Assembly (NCBI GenBank): GCA_000827495.1
Contig: KN817627.1
Location: 1 to 64,000, forward strand
DNA length: 64,000 nucleotides
Source of the DNA: Hypholoma sublateritium FD-334 SS-4
Lineage: Eukaryota > Basidiomycota > Agaricomycetes > Agaricales > Strophariaceae
Direction: 5' to 3'
Numbering within the stretch: the first letter of the stretch is position 1; every line of letters starts with the position of its first letter. Under the pieces are notes generated by a model. The model made no database searches, was not told the DNA's origin, and saw nothing but the letters and a program-made list of their open reading frames with translations. Below are positions 12,690-24,882 of the stretch, in pieces. Position numbers and translations under genes: made by a program.

Positions 12690-14250
12690 CGGCTTCTATG
12701 TTGTCTCTAGTCTGTTTGCTCAAAGTTCCGCTGCCGATCTGCAGCATGGAACATAGCATGCGGTTTCGCACAGAATAAGAACCAGCTCATCGCCTTCCCA
12801 CTATTATCTGGATTAGGGGGAAGTGCGCCACTCTCTGTAAATTCCAACATTTTCGACTTTAGTCTTTTCCTGAGATTGACTTTCTACGCTTTTCAGGTTG
12901 GTGGTGGCTTCCTCACTGATGTCTCAAATTGGCACGCGGAACAGAGAGGGAAAGCTATCACTATATATTCTCTTGCGCCCCTTCTGGGGCCTGTTCTTTG
13001 CCCAGTGTGCGGTAGTTGGTTCGTCTCGCGGTCAGTTTCTACCCTCTGGGTATATGTACTAAATCGTACATACAGGATTGCCAAAGAGCGGTCAACGTGG
13101 AGATAGGTATTTCGGTCTACAAGCATCGCAGATGCTGCAGTCCAACTATCCGGACTATTTTTTTTCCGTAAAAGTATGTACCGTGCTTCTCTAAAATCAT
13201 GACGAACTCTAACTCTGCATGTGATGGTGACCTAGCTTACGCGTCTTGGTTGTTGGACAAGAAAGCTCAGGAGATTAGGATGGAACAAAACAACGGACAT
13301 GGTCCGCAAAGACGGATCTTGACCGTTTACGAATCATCCTCGAAACATTCGTGCGTATCTATTTGCATCATTTATATTTCTATGTCTCTGCACCTCTGAA
13401 TATGGTCACCACCTTTGAAGATGGCAAAACATCTTCCGGACTGCTTTAATTCGTCCATTACAGCTCTTTGGAGTGGAGACCATCATACAACTCCTGGGAC
13501 TCTGTATGTCATTTGTCTATGGTATCTTATACCGTATGTATTTGCTTGTACCATATGACAATTCAGAACTCACTCAACCTTCAATTTCAGTCTTCCTAAC
13601 AACCACGCCTTCTATTTTTACGAACGTCTATCACAAAAAAGTTGGCGTCGGAGGTCTTCATTACATCGCCTTGGGTGTCGGACTGTCTCTGGCATCCCAA
13701 ATTAATGCGCAATTCATGGATCGGGTATACATTCATTTGAAGAATAGGAACGGCGGTGTTGGAGGGCCCAAATTTCGCTTGCGTGAGTCTTGAACACGAG
13801 GTTCCCATGAAACATTGACTCATCTCGACCATTAAGCAACCTTGCTTCTAGTAACAATGTTGCTGCCAGTGGGCTTGCTCTTCACCGGCTGAGCGGCGGA
13901 AAACAGGCTGCACTGGATCGTCACCGATATTGTGCGTGATTATTTAATCTTGTGTGGACGATCTACAATGTAGTCGACTACTACTTGCCGTTACCAGGGC
14001 ATTAGCTTCGTAGGTGCTGCTCTGATCCTCGCCAACCAGTCTATACACTGGACGCATGTGGTAGACGCATTCACCCTCCACGCTACAACTGATAAGCCTT
14101 CTCTATTACGACAAAGGTCTGGAAGCGATGTACTCGTATATTAACCACTACAATAAATAATATAGCCCTCGCCGCAGTCTCATGTCTTCGGTCTCTAACA
14201 GGCTTTGGCTTCCCATTATTGGCACTCGCTGTACGCGCAGCTCCAAACTG
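12690..14250 (+). pseudogene. degraded MFS transporter (DHA1/multidrug-like)
   Basis: Fragments in order match a fungal MFS drug transporter: CGFAQNKNQLIAF, SGLGGSAPLS, WHAEQRGKAITIYSLAPLLG, KERSTWR, DAAVQLSGLFFFR, KKAQEIRMEQNNG, NIFRTALIRP, ETIIQLLGLCMSFVYGILY, GLHYIALGVGLSLASQINAQ, LLPVGLLFTG, GISFVGAALILANQSIHTY and LRSLTGFGFPLLALA. Introns with normal borders are still visible, for example before GISFVGAA. At least two Trp positions are now stops: TAG after STWR, and TGA after LLFTG where this family has Trp. Other joints need frameshifts, so no working protein can be made. It is not close to the MFS copies at 43-58 kb and is a separate subfamily. Confidence 0.8.
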
Positions 14251-14280
14251 TCTGCAGTCTTATTCATTCGAAACGCAACC

Positions 14281-15179
14281 CTATGCACACCCAAAGTAGT
14301 TTCCCTGAATTACATTGGGGCATCCTGACTTGTCTGAAGACATGCACCGCGTCAGACTTGCTGCCTCTGGTGCGATTCTAACGCACTCACCCGAAGTGGT
14401 AGGGCAGTCTTCCGCATTTTCGCAGCATCTGATGCACGCGCGGGGTCCTGCGGGCTCGAGTAGCTCCACGTAGTGGTTAAACCTTTAAAATCCAAGAAAA
14501 AATTAATTCGGCGGGTCATTTAAGATCTTAAAGAACAACAACACACCCAACACAGACGCTCCCGACGGGGTTCCCTGTCCCGCTCGACCCGCCGCTCGAG
14601 TCGTACTGTCCTCCAGCATCGTCTGCGTTAATCCTGTCAAGCACGCCTGGGTTAATGCACCCCGTCACTGTTGAAAGCGTTTGAGCAAGTTAGATATGAA
14701 GTGGAGGCAAAATAAGTGAACTCACGCTGCGCATACCGCCCACTGCCCTCTCCTGTCGTGTACTCGACGTTGGCCCAGAAATCGCCCGGCATGAGTCCCT
14801 GGCTGGGCGAGAAGTGCGCCGCCGGCGAGCAGTACACTGTCGTCCCGCCGGGGTACTCGCTGTCTCCGATGTTCGTGTGGGCGTCTCTATAAGTATTTGA
14901 GTGTTAGATAGACGAGGCGTTACGCGCAGGATGCAAAATCCGAAAAGGCGATTGCGTACTTTGGCACGACTAGGCTGAAAATACGTTCCCACAATATCAG
15001 AGCCCTACAACGATAATTAGAGTGAAGCGGTCGTACCAGTAGTTGTCTTCCGAGCTGGCGACGACTGTGTTATCCGGGTCGGTCCTCCTACCCGGTCCAA
15101 ATGGGCTAGGGTTGGCGTACACCAACGTGAGTAATACGGCGCTGAGCGATACAAGGAGTAGAGGAGGCGACGACAACAT
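14281..15179 (-). CDS. secreted Cys-rich basidiomycete protein (194 aa)
   Basis: Six exons join in frame: 15037-15179, 14960-14974, 14726-14886, 14547-14667, 14391-14482 and 14281-14333, total 585 nt. Residues 1-22 (LLLVSLSAVLLTLVYA) form a clear signal peptide. The mature part runs CLVVPKDAHTNIGDSEYPGG, FWANVEYTTG, RYAQLTGCINPGVLDRIN, GGQYDSSGGSG, HYVELLEPAGPRACIRCC, DCPTT, SGCPNVIQGNYFGC. The many Cys residues and this block order match a family of small secreted proteins common in Agaricomycetes, with no function I can name. The second exon is only 15 nt and supplies the Cys of CLVVPK. The terminal exons are needed; stopping at the in-frame TAA at 14528 would lose the conserved C-terminal half. 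Confidence 0.85.
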
Positions 15180-16086
15180 GCTAAATTATCGAAGCTGAGA
15201 ATAAAGGCGTAAACGCGATTTGGTAAGAGAACCAGCGGGAAGACTTCACGATGAAGTCAGCTTGAGGTAGCGAAAAGGAAGGCGGTAATTTAGCTTGTGT
15301 CGAAGTGGACACCCGCCCGTGTAAAAGTGTGTCCATATATTCATGGCCAGTCTCGATTACAATATCTTGCTTTACATCTTGGAGCTAAATCTCTCGATCG
15401 TAAAAGTTTCTCCAGGCGCTGCCAGTGCCGTCTATTTAGGCGTTTCTCCTTCCTAATTCGGAAGACGTTCTCGAATCACATTTCCACCGAGCTGAGGACG
15501 AGCAGAGAAAATCCTGTAGTCCCTAAGGCTATGAGTCCAGTTGAATTGCGAGGGTAGCGATAATCGTCTGTGCTCATGTACTTATAACAATCATTCAACG
15601 ACATCAAGTTCTAATCACTAGCACCGTGTATACTGCCAGAACTTGTAGATACAATAAGATATAATTTCCCTGAGATCATACATTGAGCCTTGGGCGAATG
15701 TTTTGGGATCTAGGATTGTTGCCAGAAGAGCTGAACAAAACAAACTGTCCAATTTCTACGAAACAGCAGATATACCAAACTAGTGGACCAAAATATTGCG
15801 CACCCGAATATACCCAAGAAACTATACGCTGTATAACTCCTGTCCAGTTCACGCGCTGTAATCCAACGACGTCACTTGCGATTTCACGTCCGTCAATGGC
15901 GATGACCTCATTTTTAAATAGTCGCACGATGTCACTCGTAGATGCCCCATAGGTCCAGGTAGACAATCTGGCATGAGGGGGCTTCAGCATGCGGTCGGTG
16001 AGCGATGATTAGCAGGCACACCTGGACGGAGGGTGCCCGTGTCGCGAGCCTTCCTCACCCAAGCGCTGCGATTGCACGATCAGGCC
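15180..16086. other. intergenic, no supported gene
   Basis: A 104-codon minus-strand ORF at 15676-15990 and a plus-strand ORF at 15683-15952 are antisense to each other; neither shows family motifs. The minus-strand ORF has one hydrophobic stretch (YFGPLVWYICCFVEIGQFVL), which alone is weak evidence. Confidence 0.35.
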
Positions 16087-16701
16087 TCAGGAGCAGTGCT
16101 CTGATCGATATGCCGTCCAACCTAGTATTGTTATGAGGCTGGGCCACTTACTCGAGGTGGAAGAACTCGCACCTTTGTTATCCAAATATTTATCCATCGC
16201 CGTGAACGCGCAGCGCCTGATCTCCCTCTCTAGCAGCCAGGCGTCGTCGCACTGGACGACGCCGCAGTCGTGTAGTACACATATGGCCTCGAGGAACCAC
16301 GTCCGCGAGCTGAACTCGAACTCCGTCGACGCGTGCTCTGGAATAGCGACCGTTTTGAACATGGGCAAGAGGCTGTCCTTGCCGACGACGTCTTCGTACC
16401 CACCTAGGAATCCGACGTCCGCGAGCCGCAGGATGGCAACGACCATCGGCGACGCGAGGATGTTGCTCGTCTCGACCTCGAACTTCCACAGCCCGACCGA
16501 GTCATTGTCGACGACGTGGAAAAGCGTTCCCGCGGCGCCAATGGGGGACACGGCGGGGTTGGGTACAAAGAAGGCCCAGTTCCAAGAGGCGAGCTCGCCG
16601 CGGTATGTGAGCACGGCGTATAGGAGACCTGGCTCGAGCTCCTCGGCATTCAGGGGGTGCGTCGACTGGGCATCTGCGGGCGTGTCCACTGCGTCTGCCA
16701 T
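16087..16701 (-). CDS. conserved fungal protein of unknown function (204 aa)
   Basis: A single open frame from the ATG at 16701 to a TGA at 16087. The order of motifs is LLYAVLTYRGELASWNWAFF, GTLFHVVDND, LWKFEVET, VVAILRLADVGFLGGYEDVV, LPMFKTVAIPE, SRTWFLEAICVLHDCGVV, CDDAWLLEREIRRCAF, AMDKYLDN. I recognise this as a short protein repeated in many basidiomycete genomes; no enzymatic motif is evident. A possible 30-bp in-frame intron near the 3' end (gtaagtggcc to actag) would remove ten residues; it is unusually short and I leave it unspliced. No signal peptide. Antisense ORFs of similar length reflect GC-rich codon use. Confidence 0.65.
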   Translation of the reverse strand: MADAVDTPADAQSTHPLNAEELEPGLLYAVLTYRGELASWNWAFFVPNPAVSPIGAAGTLFHVVDNDSVGLWKFEVETSNILASPMVVAILRLADVGFLGGYEDVVGKDSLLPMFKTVAIPEHASTEFEFSSRTWFLEAICVLHDCGVVQCDDAWLLEREIRRCAFTAMDKYLDNKGASSSTSSKWPSLITILGWTAYRSEHCS

Positions 16702-18423
16702 AATATGTAGCTAGGCAAGAGCGAATTTATCGTGGTCACACACCGAGCTTGGGTTTCCCAGCAGCTACCTTGATTTGGCATCTGAATCCTTCTTGCTTCC
16801 GGTGAGTCAGTTGTGCGTCATAGCTCGCTTAGGGGCCGCGGAATCAGAATTGCACTTCAAGTTGGTAAGTACGGGGTAGGAGGGAAGTCGGAGGATGAGA
16901 GTTGCGAGCAACGAGTATTTGATCGTTCCAACGTTCATATCTGTTTCTACATTCGTTGCTAACACACCGACACCAGGAATGCACGAAAATGCTTTACAGA
17001 GGATAGGAATGAAGCTGCGTATTAAAAAAACTTGTAGGGCGGTCACCTATCGGTACATTGAATTCAACATCCGCGTGCCTCGAGCGCGCTATGAGGGCGA
17101 TATTGTGGGAATACTTCATACTGAAGCTCAGACCACCTAGGTTCGATAATCATGATATTTGGACGCTTGAGATTTGAGCTTTAAGGAGTAAATGACAAGA
17201 CTAGTCCCGGTAATAGGCGCCTGTCAATGCCTGGAAAGAAGCTGCCAGAAGCCGTCCTGAAGCTTGAATGGAAGCAAGAAACGCGAGAGGCATTTTTTAT
17301 CCCCACTTTGGCTCAAGCATGGTCCTTTCCTCCGGTGGTCAGAATGAGCAATGCTATTTCCTCGCGCCGACCCAGAAAAAGTCTGCTCAAGACCCTATGC
17401 CACTCACACTCGACTTCAGGGGAATATAGAGAAGTCAGAAGCAGGAGCAACGGGCGTACCTCAGCCTACCTCAGCGCGAACTGCGTATTCCAACATCCAC
17501 AGTGCGATGGTTGGCAGCATTTGGCTCGGTACCTCGCAACAGATGACTGGATCAATTTTGAACTGCTACAAGCTTCAAGTAGCCCGGTAGGCGCCTGTCA
17601 CTGTCTGGACAGAAGTTGCTAGAAGTTGTCAAGAAGCTCGAAGGAAGCTAGAGGCCCCTAAAGCTGTGCATTTGTACGGTGGTCTGTAGGGATTTGGCAG
17701 TTGATGAGATTGATTATTCCTCTTGTCTTCTGTCCACGCCGGCTTATCTGCGCGGCCGTCGTCAACATGGCGACCATTGGCCGCTGAAAACTCCTGAAAA
17801 GCCTAGTTGGGTTTAAGACATGGAAGAACCACAGCGTTTCTGCTGAAATCGGTACAATAGCTCGTTGAAGTTGCGCGAGCCTGGAGCAAGACATTTTTTC
17901 TCCGGTCACCAGTTGAGCCGAGCAACCTCGGTTGGTCGGCAACGGCCACGCCAGCGCGTCCTCCGCACCTCCACTCTCATAACTGGATAACAAGACCCTC
18001 GGCGCTCAATAGCCTCTGCGCGCCGAACACAAGGTGAATGCTTCGATTTCTGTCCATTCGAGGTCATATATTACTCACCGCCACTCAGCAAGCCTAGTTT
18101 GAGCTCAGAAAGAGCGCGGGCATTGTTGGATCCATCCTACTCGTGTCCTGACAGCGAGCGCGTGGGTATCGGGTCAATTTCCAAGACATTTCCAGGAAAA
18201 TTAAAAGTGGAGAGCGGAGGAAAGGCGTGGGTGTGTCAGGCACGATTTTGTTTATTGACGAATATTGTGAAGGACAACAATTATTTTGCCGGGGGAGATT
18301 ACCGCACGCAAGTCTGTCTGTTGCTGCAAGTCTGTCATGTTCCGCATGTTACGACGCCTCGAGGTCGCGGTCTGACTTTCCCCTTTGCTAGCTCTCCAGT
18401 AGTGCGCGTACTACGCTCTTGCG
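16702..18423. other. intergenic with a diverged direct repeat
   Basis: No gene is supported. Two copies of a segment of about 75 bp, sharing the core CCGGTA..AGGCGCCTGTCA and about three quarters identical by eye, lie at about 17207-17280 and 17579-17652 in the same orientation. They may be remnants of a short dispersed repeat. A 111-codon minus-strand ORF at 17658-17993 shows no motif. Confidence 0.4.
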
Positions 18424-21400
18424 ATGGCTGGTTTCCTTCGCAAAAAAAGCAAACCGGCGGAACCCACGACGACCAGCCTGCCGCCTGTCACTGTATCGGC
18501 CACAAGCCCCCCCTTATTCGCCCGGTTTGCGACGACCGCGCAACAGACTGCCAACAATGCTGCCAGTCAGCGAATGGTATCCGCGCCCATGGCGCTCGCA
18601 GGCCGGAAGGAGTCGGTGAAGGGAGCGTCGGCGTTCGCATCGACCAGCTCGTTGGCTGCTGCTGGCAGTAGACAGGCGGACGCAGGTCGCCGGGCGGTGG
18701 AGGAACAGTGGCAGGCGTCCCAGCCGCACTATGGCTATCCAAGCTCGAGTTCGCCACCAAATCGGCAGGCCAATCACCGGCTGTCGGTGGACAAGCCGCT
18801 GCCGTCTCCCGTCGCCATGTACGCTCAATCAATCATAGCAACACCGCCCGTGACCCGACGGGCCACCGCGAGCCGCACCCAAGCGCCCCCACCCTCGTTC
18901 CAGCCGCCGAACAAAGGAGTTCGCTCACGCGCGTCTCTGGATCTGCGGGATCTGGAAAGTAAACCACTGCCTGCTCCGGGCCCGGCACAGGCGTATTACT
19001 GGCAAGAGCCATCCTCCCCACCGCCCTCGAATTACAAGTTCGCGCCGAAGACACCTCCCAAACGTAACGGATCGGTGTCCACGCCCCAGATCGGCAAGAT
19101 GCAGCCCATGCCCCCTGCGGGATACAATGCACAAGCCCCGTCTACGCCCGCCGCCGAGAATTTGGGTGGGAGAAGCATATCGCCACCCGCGTCGAAGGCC
19201 CCCATATCGAGACAAGATTTTCCTCCCCACAATGGTGTCAATGGCGCGCGGAACAGGCCTGCGAACCGGATGAGCATGGGCGAATCTCTGCAAGCATCGT
19301 CGCAGACCACGCAGGACCGCGTGCTTGATTTGCCCCCTGAGTTTGCCCTATTCCAGGTAAGTAGCTCAAGCTCGGTCTTGTGCTATCTTGGTATCCCCGC
19401 GCGCGCGTGCATGCTGTCATCCGCCTGCGTGGTGCATTTGTGCAGTCGATTTCCGGGGCGGAGGAGAAAGGTTGATCACCTTTTGCTCAGATTCCATCCT
19501 CCGTGAAAATCTCCATCGCGTTGGGAGCGGTGTGTTAAGCTTGCCAGGCCAGTTCACGTGGGCCGGGGAGTCGCAGTCGGTGCGCGCATTGCTATAAACG
19601 AACGGAAATTTTGGCGCCGCAGTGATGATTCTTGCATCATGTCCCGCCTAAACCATATCCCTCATTCTCCGGCCTCATTGGGCCGTTTTACGCATATCGG
19701 TTATTATTCATATCGATGTCGACATCGTACTCATTCCCTATCTTGCTGTTTGATAGGAATTCGGCGACACTTTTTCAAGTCCTGCGCTGAACGCAACCCA
19801 GCTCCCTCCCCCCGATACCTTAAAGTCTACTGGACAGGTGCCTGGTTCTAGTCAGCAGCGATCGGTGAGTTACTTTCACCGTGACGTCATCCATGGTCGC
19901 TGAACGAAAATACTATTTTGCTGTGTCTATATGATTTTAGAGCATCTATAGAGAGGGCGACAAAAAGATTCTCAAACCGCAACCATCCATTCCCCGATTC
20001 GCCTCCAACAACGCCCAAAGGACGACGAGTCCCCCGCTTCCTGCACCTCCAAGTAGTATGGGTGTCTCGACGAGTCACGCAACAATGAATGGGATCCTTG
20101 CTTCGTCTTACAAAGACTTCTCTCCACCACAAGGCCTCCCGCACACGAACGTACCCAATTCCACGTACGACCGCGCGGGCAACGTAATCCAGCATCGTCC
20201 TGCAGCGCCCCAACAGCTTCTCGGGCGATCCGGCACCCTCTCATCGTCGCCACCACCCCTGCCAGCGGGTGCCGCGCTTCCTGCCCCCCATCCCTCCCTG
20301 CACTTGCGAAGTCAGGATGCGCCGCCTGCAGGCATGCATTTCTCGCCCCCCTTTCAGCAGCGTCCCCCAGAGCTGCCCCCCGCCCGCGATCCGCTGCCAC
20401 ATATGGGCCAATCACCGTCCCAACCCCCTGCAGCTGCCGGTGCGCTGCGCAAATCCCCCAGCATGCTCTCCGCTACCGCGCCGATGAAAGGCAAGCCGCG
20501 CATCTTTGCGGCGATGGAGATGGAGGAGCAGGACGGTGGGTTCGAGCCGGGCGTAGCACACGGCGTTCAGCCGCCGCATCTCCAGCCGCAGCAACCGCAA
20601 CAGCAGCACTACTATCAGCAGCCCCAATCACTCCCGTATCAACACCAGCCTAATCATGTCCTGACGAAGCAACATATGCCCGCCGGCGACCCCGGGCAGC
20701 AGCATCAGCCCCACCCGGCGCCCGTCGCTGGGCAGGGCCAGCCCCCGCACCTCCTCCACCACCACCACCCTCACCAGCAGCAGCAGCCCCAGCAGCAGTA
20801 CCCGCCTGAATTGCTGCCGTCGGCAGAAGTCTTCCACACCCCGCGGAGTCGTATCGATTCGCTACCGCGCGAGGCGTTGGACCACGAAGCAGCGCTCGAG
20901 GCGGACCCACGGCCCTCCGCGGCGGGAATCTACCGCGCGCCCTCTTCATCCGCATCGGCATCCGTACACGTGCTGCCCGGCCAACCCCCCGACTCTATGC
21001 CCCGCGCGCCGCGCTCGAACAGCGCGCGCTCGGTGGCCCGCGGTGGCGACGAGGCACCGCGCCAGCTGGCGTCGCCGCAGGGTACCCCGCGCCCGCGTAA
21101 GCTCAGCAAGCCCCGTGCTCAGCAGGACGCGGCGTCACTGCACTCGCTCCCGAACGGGTCAACCGCGACGCTCCCCGGTACTGCGGACGGGCACATCCAC
21201 CAGCATAACGGGCACCGGGCTCTGTCGAAGGCGCACCACGGCGTGGCGGGGTCGCCACACAAGCAGCCGGCGACGCCGCTGGGATCGATAGTGCAGCTCA
21301 GCGATGGGGGCAGCGCGGAAGTCGTGGGCGTGCCGCTCGATGACGACCCGTTCGCGCGAGTCGAGGGCGTGAAGATGCTGAGTCCGGCCACGCCGCCGTT

Positions 21401-23357
21401 AAAGGAGGGCAGTAGCAAGCAGCATTCCAAGGGCTCGTCGCGAGGAAACTCGTCGGAGAACGTGACAGATGGTCTGGCAACTAAAGAGGCTGGTTCGGAA
21501 GAGAGTGCAGCGCAGGTGGCAGAGCCAGAGAAGCCTATTGTTGTAGCTATGCCATTGACTCCGGTCTCGCCAGAGGACTTCCGACAATGGCGACGAGAGC
21601 GCAAGAGCAGTAAAGCCGCCTCAATACCAGCACCTGCGCCTATCAAAATGTTCCCCGAGGACACGACACCACGCGAGGCGTTTACCTTGACCAAGTTTGT
21701 GGCAGACCCGCAGCTGCTATCATTCCTCCTAGCGTACCTCACATTCTACGACTGGTGTGTTCTATCCTCCGTGTCGAAGGAGATCCGGATACTCTTTGTT
21801 CGTACTCCCGCGCTGCGCGAGGCGATCATGCACTCGTATTTAAAGACAGTGGGATATATGAGGTGGGCCTGGGATGACAAGGAGCCGATTACGCTATCTC
21901 TCCAGGTGCGTTACATCTCTAATTCTAAATTTACTGCAAATTCTCACTGTCACTCCAGGACCTGAGCGACTATATGCGTGGTGTCTCAACACCCACGCAC
22001 GAATACGCGCGTGTCGCGGGAATGCATGTACATTCGCTCACTGTCCATCCCAACCATCGTGATGCCTCCCTGACAGAAACTGTGCGCGCTCTTACGGCCT
22101 CGGCCCGCGCGTATAATCGCGTCGTGCTGCGGCTCCGCGCGCAGGCTGAGAAGGAGGCAAGCGTGCACGCTGCTCAGACCCAGGCACCGCTGCCGCCCCC
22201 CTCGTCCACCTCCTCCCTCGTCAAGGCTGGCAACTACTCATCGTCACGCCCGGGTACTGCCTCACGGCCGCCGAGCCGCGCGCCCTCGCCGACAACGTCG
22301 ATGTACTCGTATTCGCAGCAAGGCAACGGCCACCCGCCCACGTCTCTCTACCCCGCTGCGTCGTCGCAGACGAGCCTTACGTTCCGCTCGCCGCTGTTCC
22401 GCCTGCGCCGCGCGCCGCTGTTGCGCGTCTTCGTACCGTCGCCAGAGGGCGACTGGCTTTCCGACAAAAGCATCCTCGAGTGCGAGGCCGAGCTCAAGCG
22501 TGCGGGGATCATGCCACTCCTGCGCTTGGGTGACGTCGTGTGGGATGTCGCAGTAGGCGACGAGGGCAATGTGGGCCGTATGGTGTGGGACGGCAGCTAC
22601 CTAATTGTGAGCATGATCCTCGTTGCTTATATATCGTCTCATTGATGTTGTGAGCAGGATCTAGACTACACCTATTCGACAATTGGCGATCTGCCTAAGT
22701 ACCTCCCGACGCTCGCGTTCCCACCGTCGTACTTCCACCGGGTGATACGCACAGGCGCAGGCAGCACGAACCCGATTGTACACGTCGACATCAGCCCGTG
22801 GAGCGAGGAGATCGCACTGAACCTACAGCTGCTCCAGGACCGCGTACGTACGGAAACGTAAGGTTTAGCGTGTCCATCATATTTTGTCTCCGTGCTTATG
22901 ACCGGATTAATAAAATGCAGACCGCAAGGCGCGTACCACAACGTTGTACGCTGGGTACACCGCTCGTCGTTCGCCATCCGCGCCCCGCGTGGCGGAGCAC
23001 GCCACACGGCCGCGGCGCGCCTGCCGCCCAGTGGACGCATTGCAATCCCGGACAGCAACGGCCTCTTCGTCGACGCGGGCTGGTACGGCACGATCGTCGT
23101 CGAGACGGAGGGCACGAACGAGGCGCTTGCGGACTTGCAGGACCGCTGTGGGCCTGGTGCGTTCCCGCCGCGACCGCGCGGCGCGAACGCTGCGACGCCG
23201 GCGCAAATTGAAAACAGGAAAGTCTTCCGGATCCTGCGCGAAAAGAGGTGTGTTGTCGTATTCCTGCGCAATCCCCAATTTTCCTACTGATTACGCATCC
23301 AGCCGCCCCGGCGAGATCTGGATGAAGGCTGTCGGCGTTAGGGAGCGACTTCTCTGA
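18424..23357 (+). CDS. large Pro/Gln/His-rich protein with F-box-like segment (1411 aa)
   Basis: Seven exons join in frame: 18424-19356, 19757-19864, 19941-21905, 21959-22606, 22658-22857, 22921-23247, 23303-23357. The start MAGFLRKKSKP is the first ATG of the frame. Residues 1 to about 900 are low complexity and probably disordered, with Pro/Ser runs and a His/Gln tract (HHHHPHQQQQPQQQ) encoded near 20755-20800. From about residue 910 the protein is ordered: REAFTLTKFVADPQLLSFLL, YLTFYDWCVLSSVSKEIRIL, then SDYMRGVSTPTHEYARVAGM. The YLxFYDWCxLSSVSKEIR segment looks like an F-box, which would suggest a ubiquitin-ligase adaptor, but this is inference. Later blocks include SPLFRLRRAPLLRVFVPSPE, PPSYFHRVIRTGAGSTNP and RPGEIWMKAVGVRERLL. 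I know it only as a conserved Agaricomycete protein without named function. Confidence 0.8.
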
Positions 23358-24059
23358 CGCCGGTACTTGCTATCTACTGCTCACTGCTGACTGTTGCTCT
23401 CCGACTGTGTACAGGATCCGTACTGTTTATCCTAGTGTATCACTATACGCTGTAATTTGCTTTCCTGTAGTATGTCCGTCAACCCGGCTTCGATGATAGC
23501 AGCTGTGTTTTTTTCTATGATTTTTCCTGCTTATTGCCTTGCTCATCATGCTATATCCGTAGTGCATTATTCGTACATAAATTATTATCATTGTAGATCG
23601 CCTTCTGTATTGAATATCCTCTACGGCCACCAATCAATTTTCACATTTCCTTTGGCGCACTGACTACAGGGCCTTTAAACGAGTGGGAAACGTACTGCCT
23701 CACACCAAAATTCAAATCCTGAGCAACTTAATGAGCTGGGGAAGGTGTGAACGTGAACATACGACGGCGACCAATACTCAAGGACTTTTGACCCCAAAAT
23801 GGAAGAGATGGTTGAAATTGTCAAAACGATGCAGTATGTAGCTATGTTGTTCATATATAGAGAAATTATGTTCCGCGCCAGCTGGTAGGTATCGATTATG
23901 ATGTACAAGATGTGGACGAGACTAAGAAGAATATGTCAGGAAACATCAACAGGAAGTAGCAGGCACGCACATAGATAAGTAAATCATCAAAAGCCGCACG
24001 GTACCAAGCGCACCTGCCCCTTGAACCTGAACAGTGACTACCTCGAGAACCCCTATAGG
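23358..24059. other. intergenic between convergent genes
   Basis: This stretch holds the 3' flanks of the large plus-strand gene and of BET1 on the minus strand. Small ORFs here are AT-rich and lack motifs. Confidence 0.4.
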
Positions 24060-24518
24060 TCAAACCGCCGGCGAGCCAGACCACCACGACACGACCTTCC
24101 CGGTGATCCAAAACACAAGGAAGACCACAACGATGAGCGCTGCTATGCGCCAGGGCTTCAGGCTTCCGGTCCCGATTCCGAACGCCTGCCCCGCCCGCCG
24201 CGAGGTCTGCGCGAGCGTCGTCCCGAATGATGCAAAGCGGTCGCCCTGCAGGCCGTTCAGCGATCAAAGTTACGAGTGGGCAGGTAATGAGTATACTCAC
24301 AGCCTCGTCGAGCATGAGGTTCTGCGACTCTACGTCGCTGTGTATGTCTGTCGTGATCTGTGAGCGCTGGGTAAGATGCGAGGACGGTGTGGCGACTGCG
24401 AGCGTGAAAGCCATCTACGCACCCCGCGGAGTGTTCGTATTTTGGAGTGCAATTCGTCGAGACGCTGGTCATTTTGCGACTCGTACACGTCTTCCGCACG
24501 GCCTCTAGAGGTCGACAT
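24060..24518 (-). CDS. BET1: Bet1-type SNARE protein (112 aa)
   Basis: Three exons, 24423-24518, 24301-24357 and 24060-24245, join in frame to 112 residues. Bet1 is the Qc SNARE for ER-to-Golgi vesicle fusion, anchored by its C-terminus. The sequence shows YESQNDQRLDELHSKIRTLR, the start of the SNARE heptads, then TTDIHSDVESQNLMLDEAGD across both introns, and FASFGTTLAQTSRR closing the helix. A tail anchor follows: WRIAALIVVVFLVFWITG. Length fits the family (about 110-140 aa). The acceptor of exon 2 was set at CTCACAG rather than the earlier ACCCAG to keep the heptad register. Confidence 0.93.
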
Positions 24519-24882
24519 GTTTCCACGTCAGATTTGACGATCGTGTTCCTAGGTGTTGCCTAGATGTGTGGTGGACGTTGAGCAAGAGCACTAGCGGCAA
24601 CGTCGTCATCACTGCGGCTCGGTGAAAATTCCCACGTGTTAGCGGTCCCATGATCATGATGTTCAAACGAACTCAGGTTCATCCAAGGTTCGTCAACCAC
24701 TTCAACCCAACTTCAATCTACCCAGCTTTGACGGGTCGCATCCAACTCTTGCTTCTCTTATACATACTTATCAATTTTCGACTTCTATCATACCAGAATA
24801 TAATTTCTAATGCGGAACACGGCCTTTCGTCTAACATAGCCCATCGATATTCAGTAGTACTCGTTAAGTACATTCATTTGAT

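Noticed and set aside
18488..18832. Antisense ORFs of 100-200 codons within the large plus-strand gene
   Set aside because: Shadows of GC-rich codon use; no motifs and no splice context.
20058..21965. A separate 635-aa gene starting at 20058
   Set aside because: It is exon 3 of the 18424-23357 gene; the same frame is open back to a good acceptor at 19940, and splicing from exon 2 is in frame.
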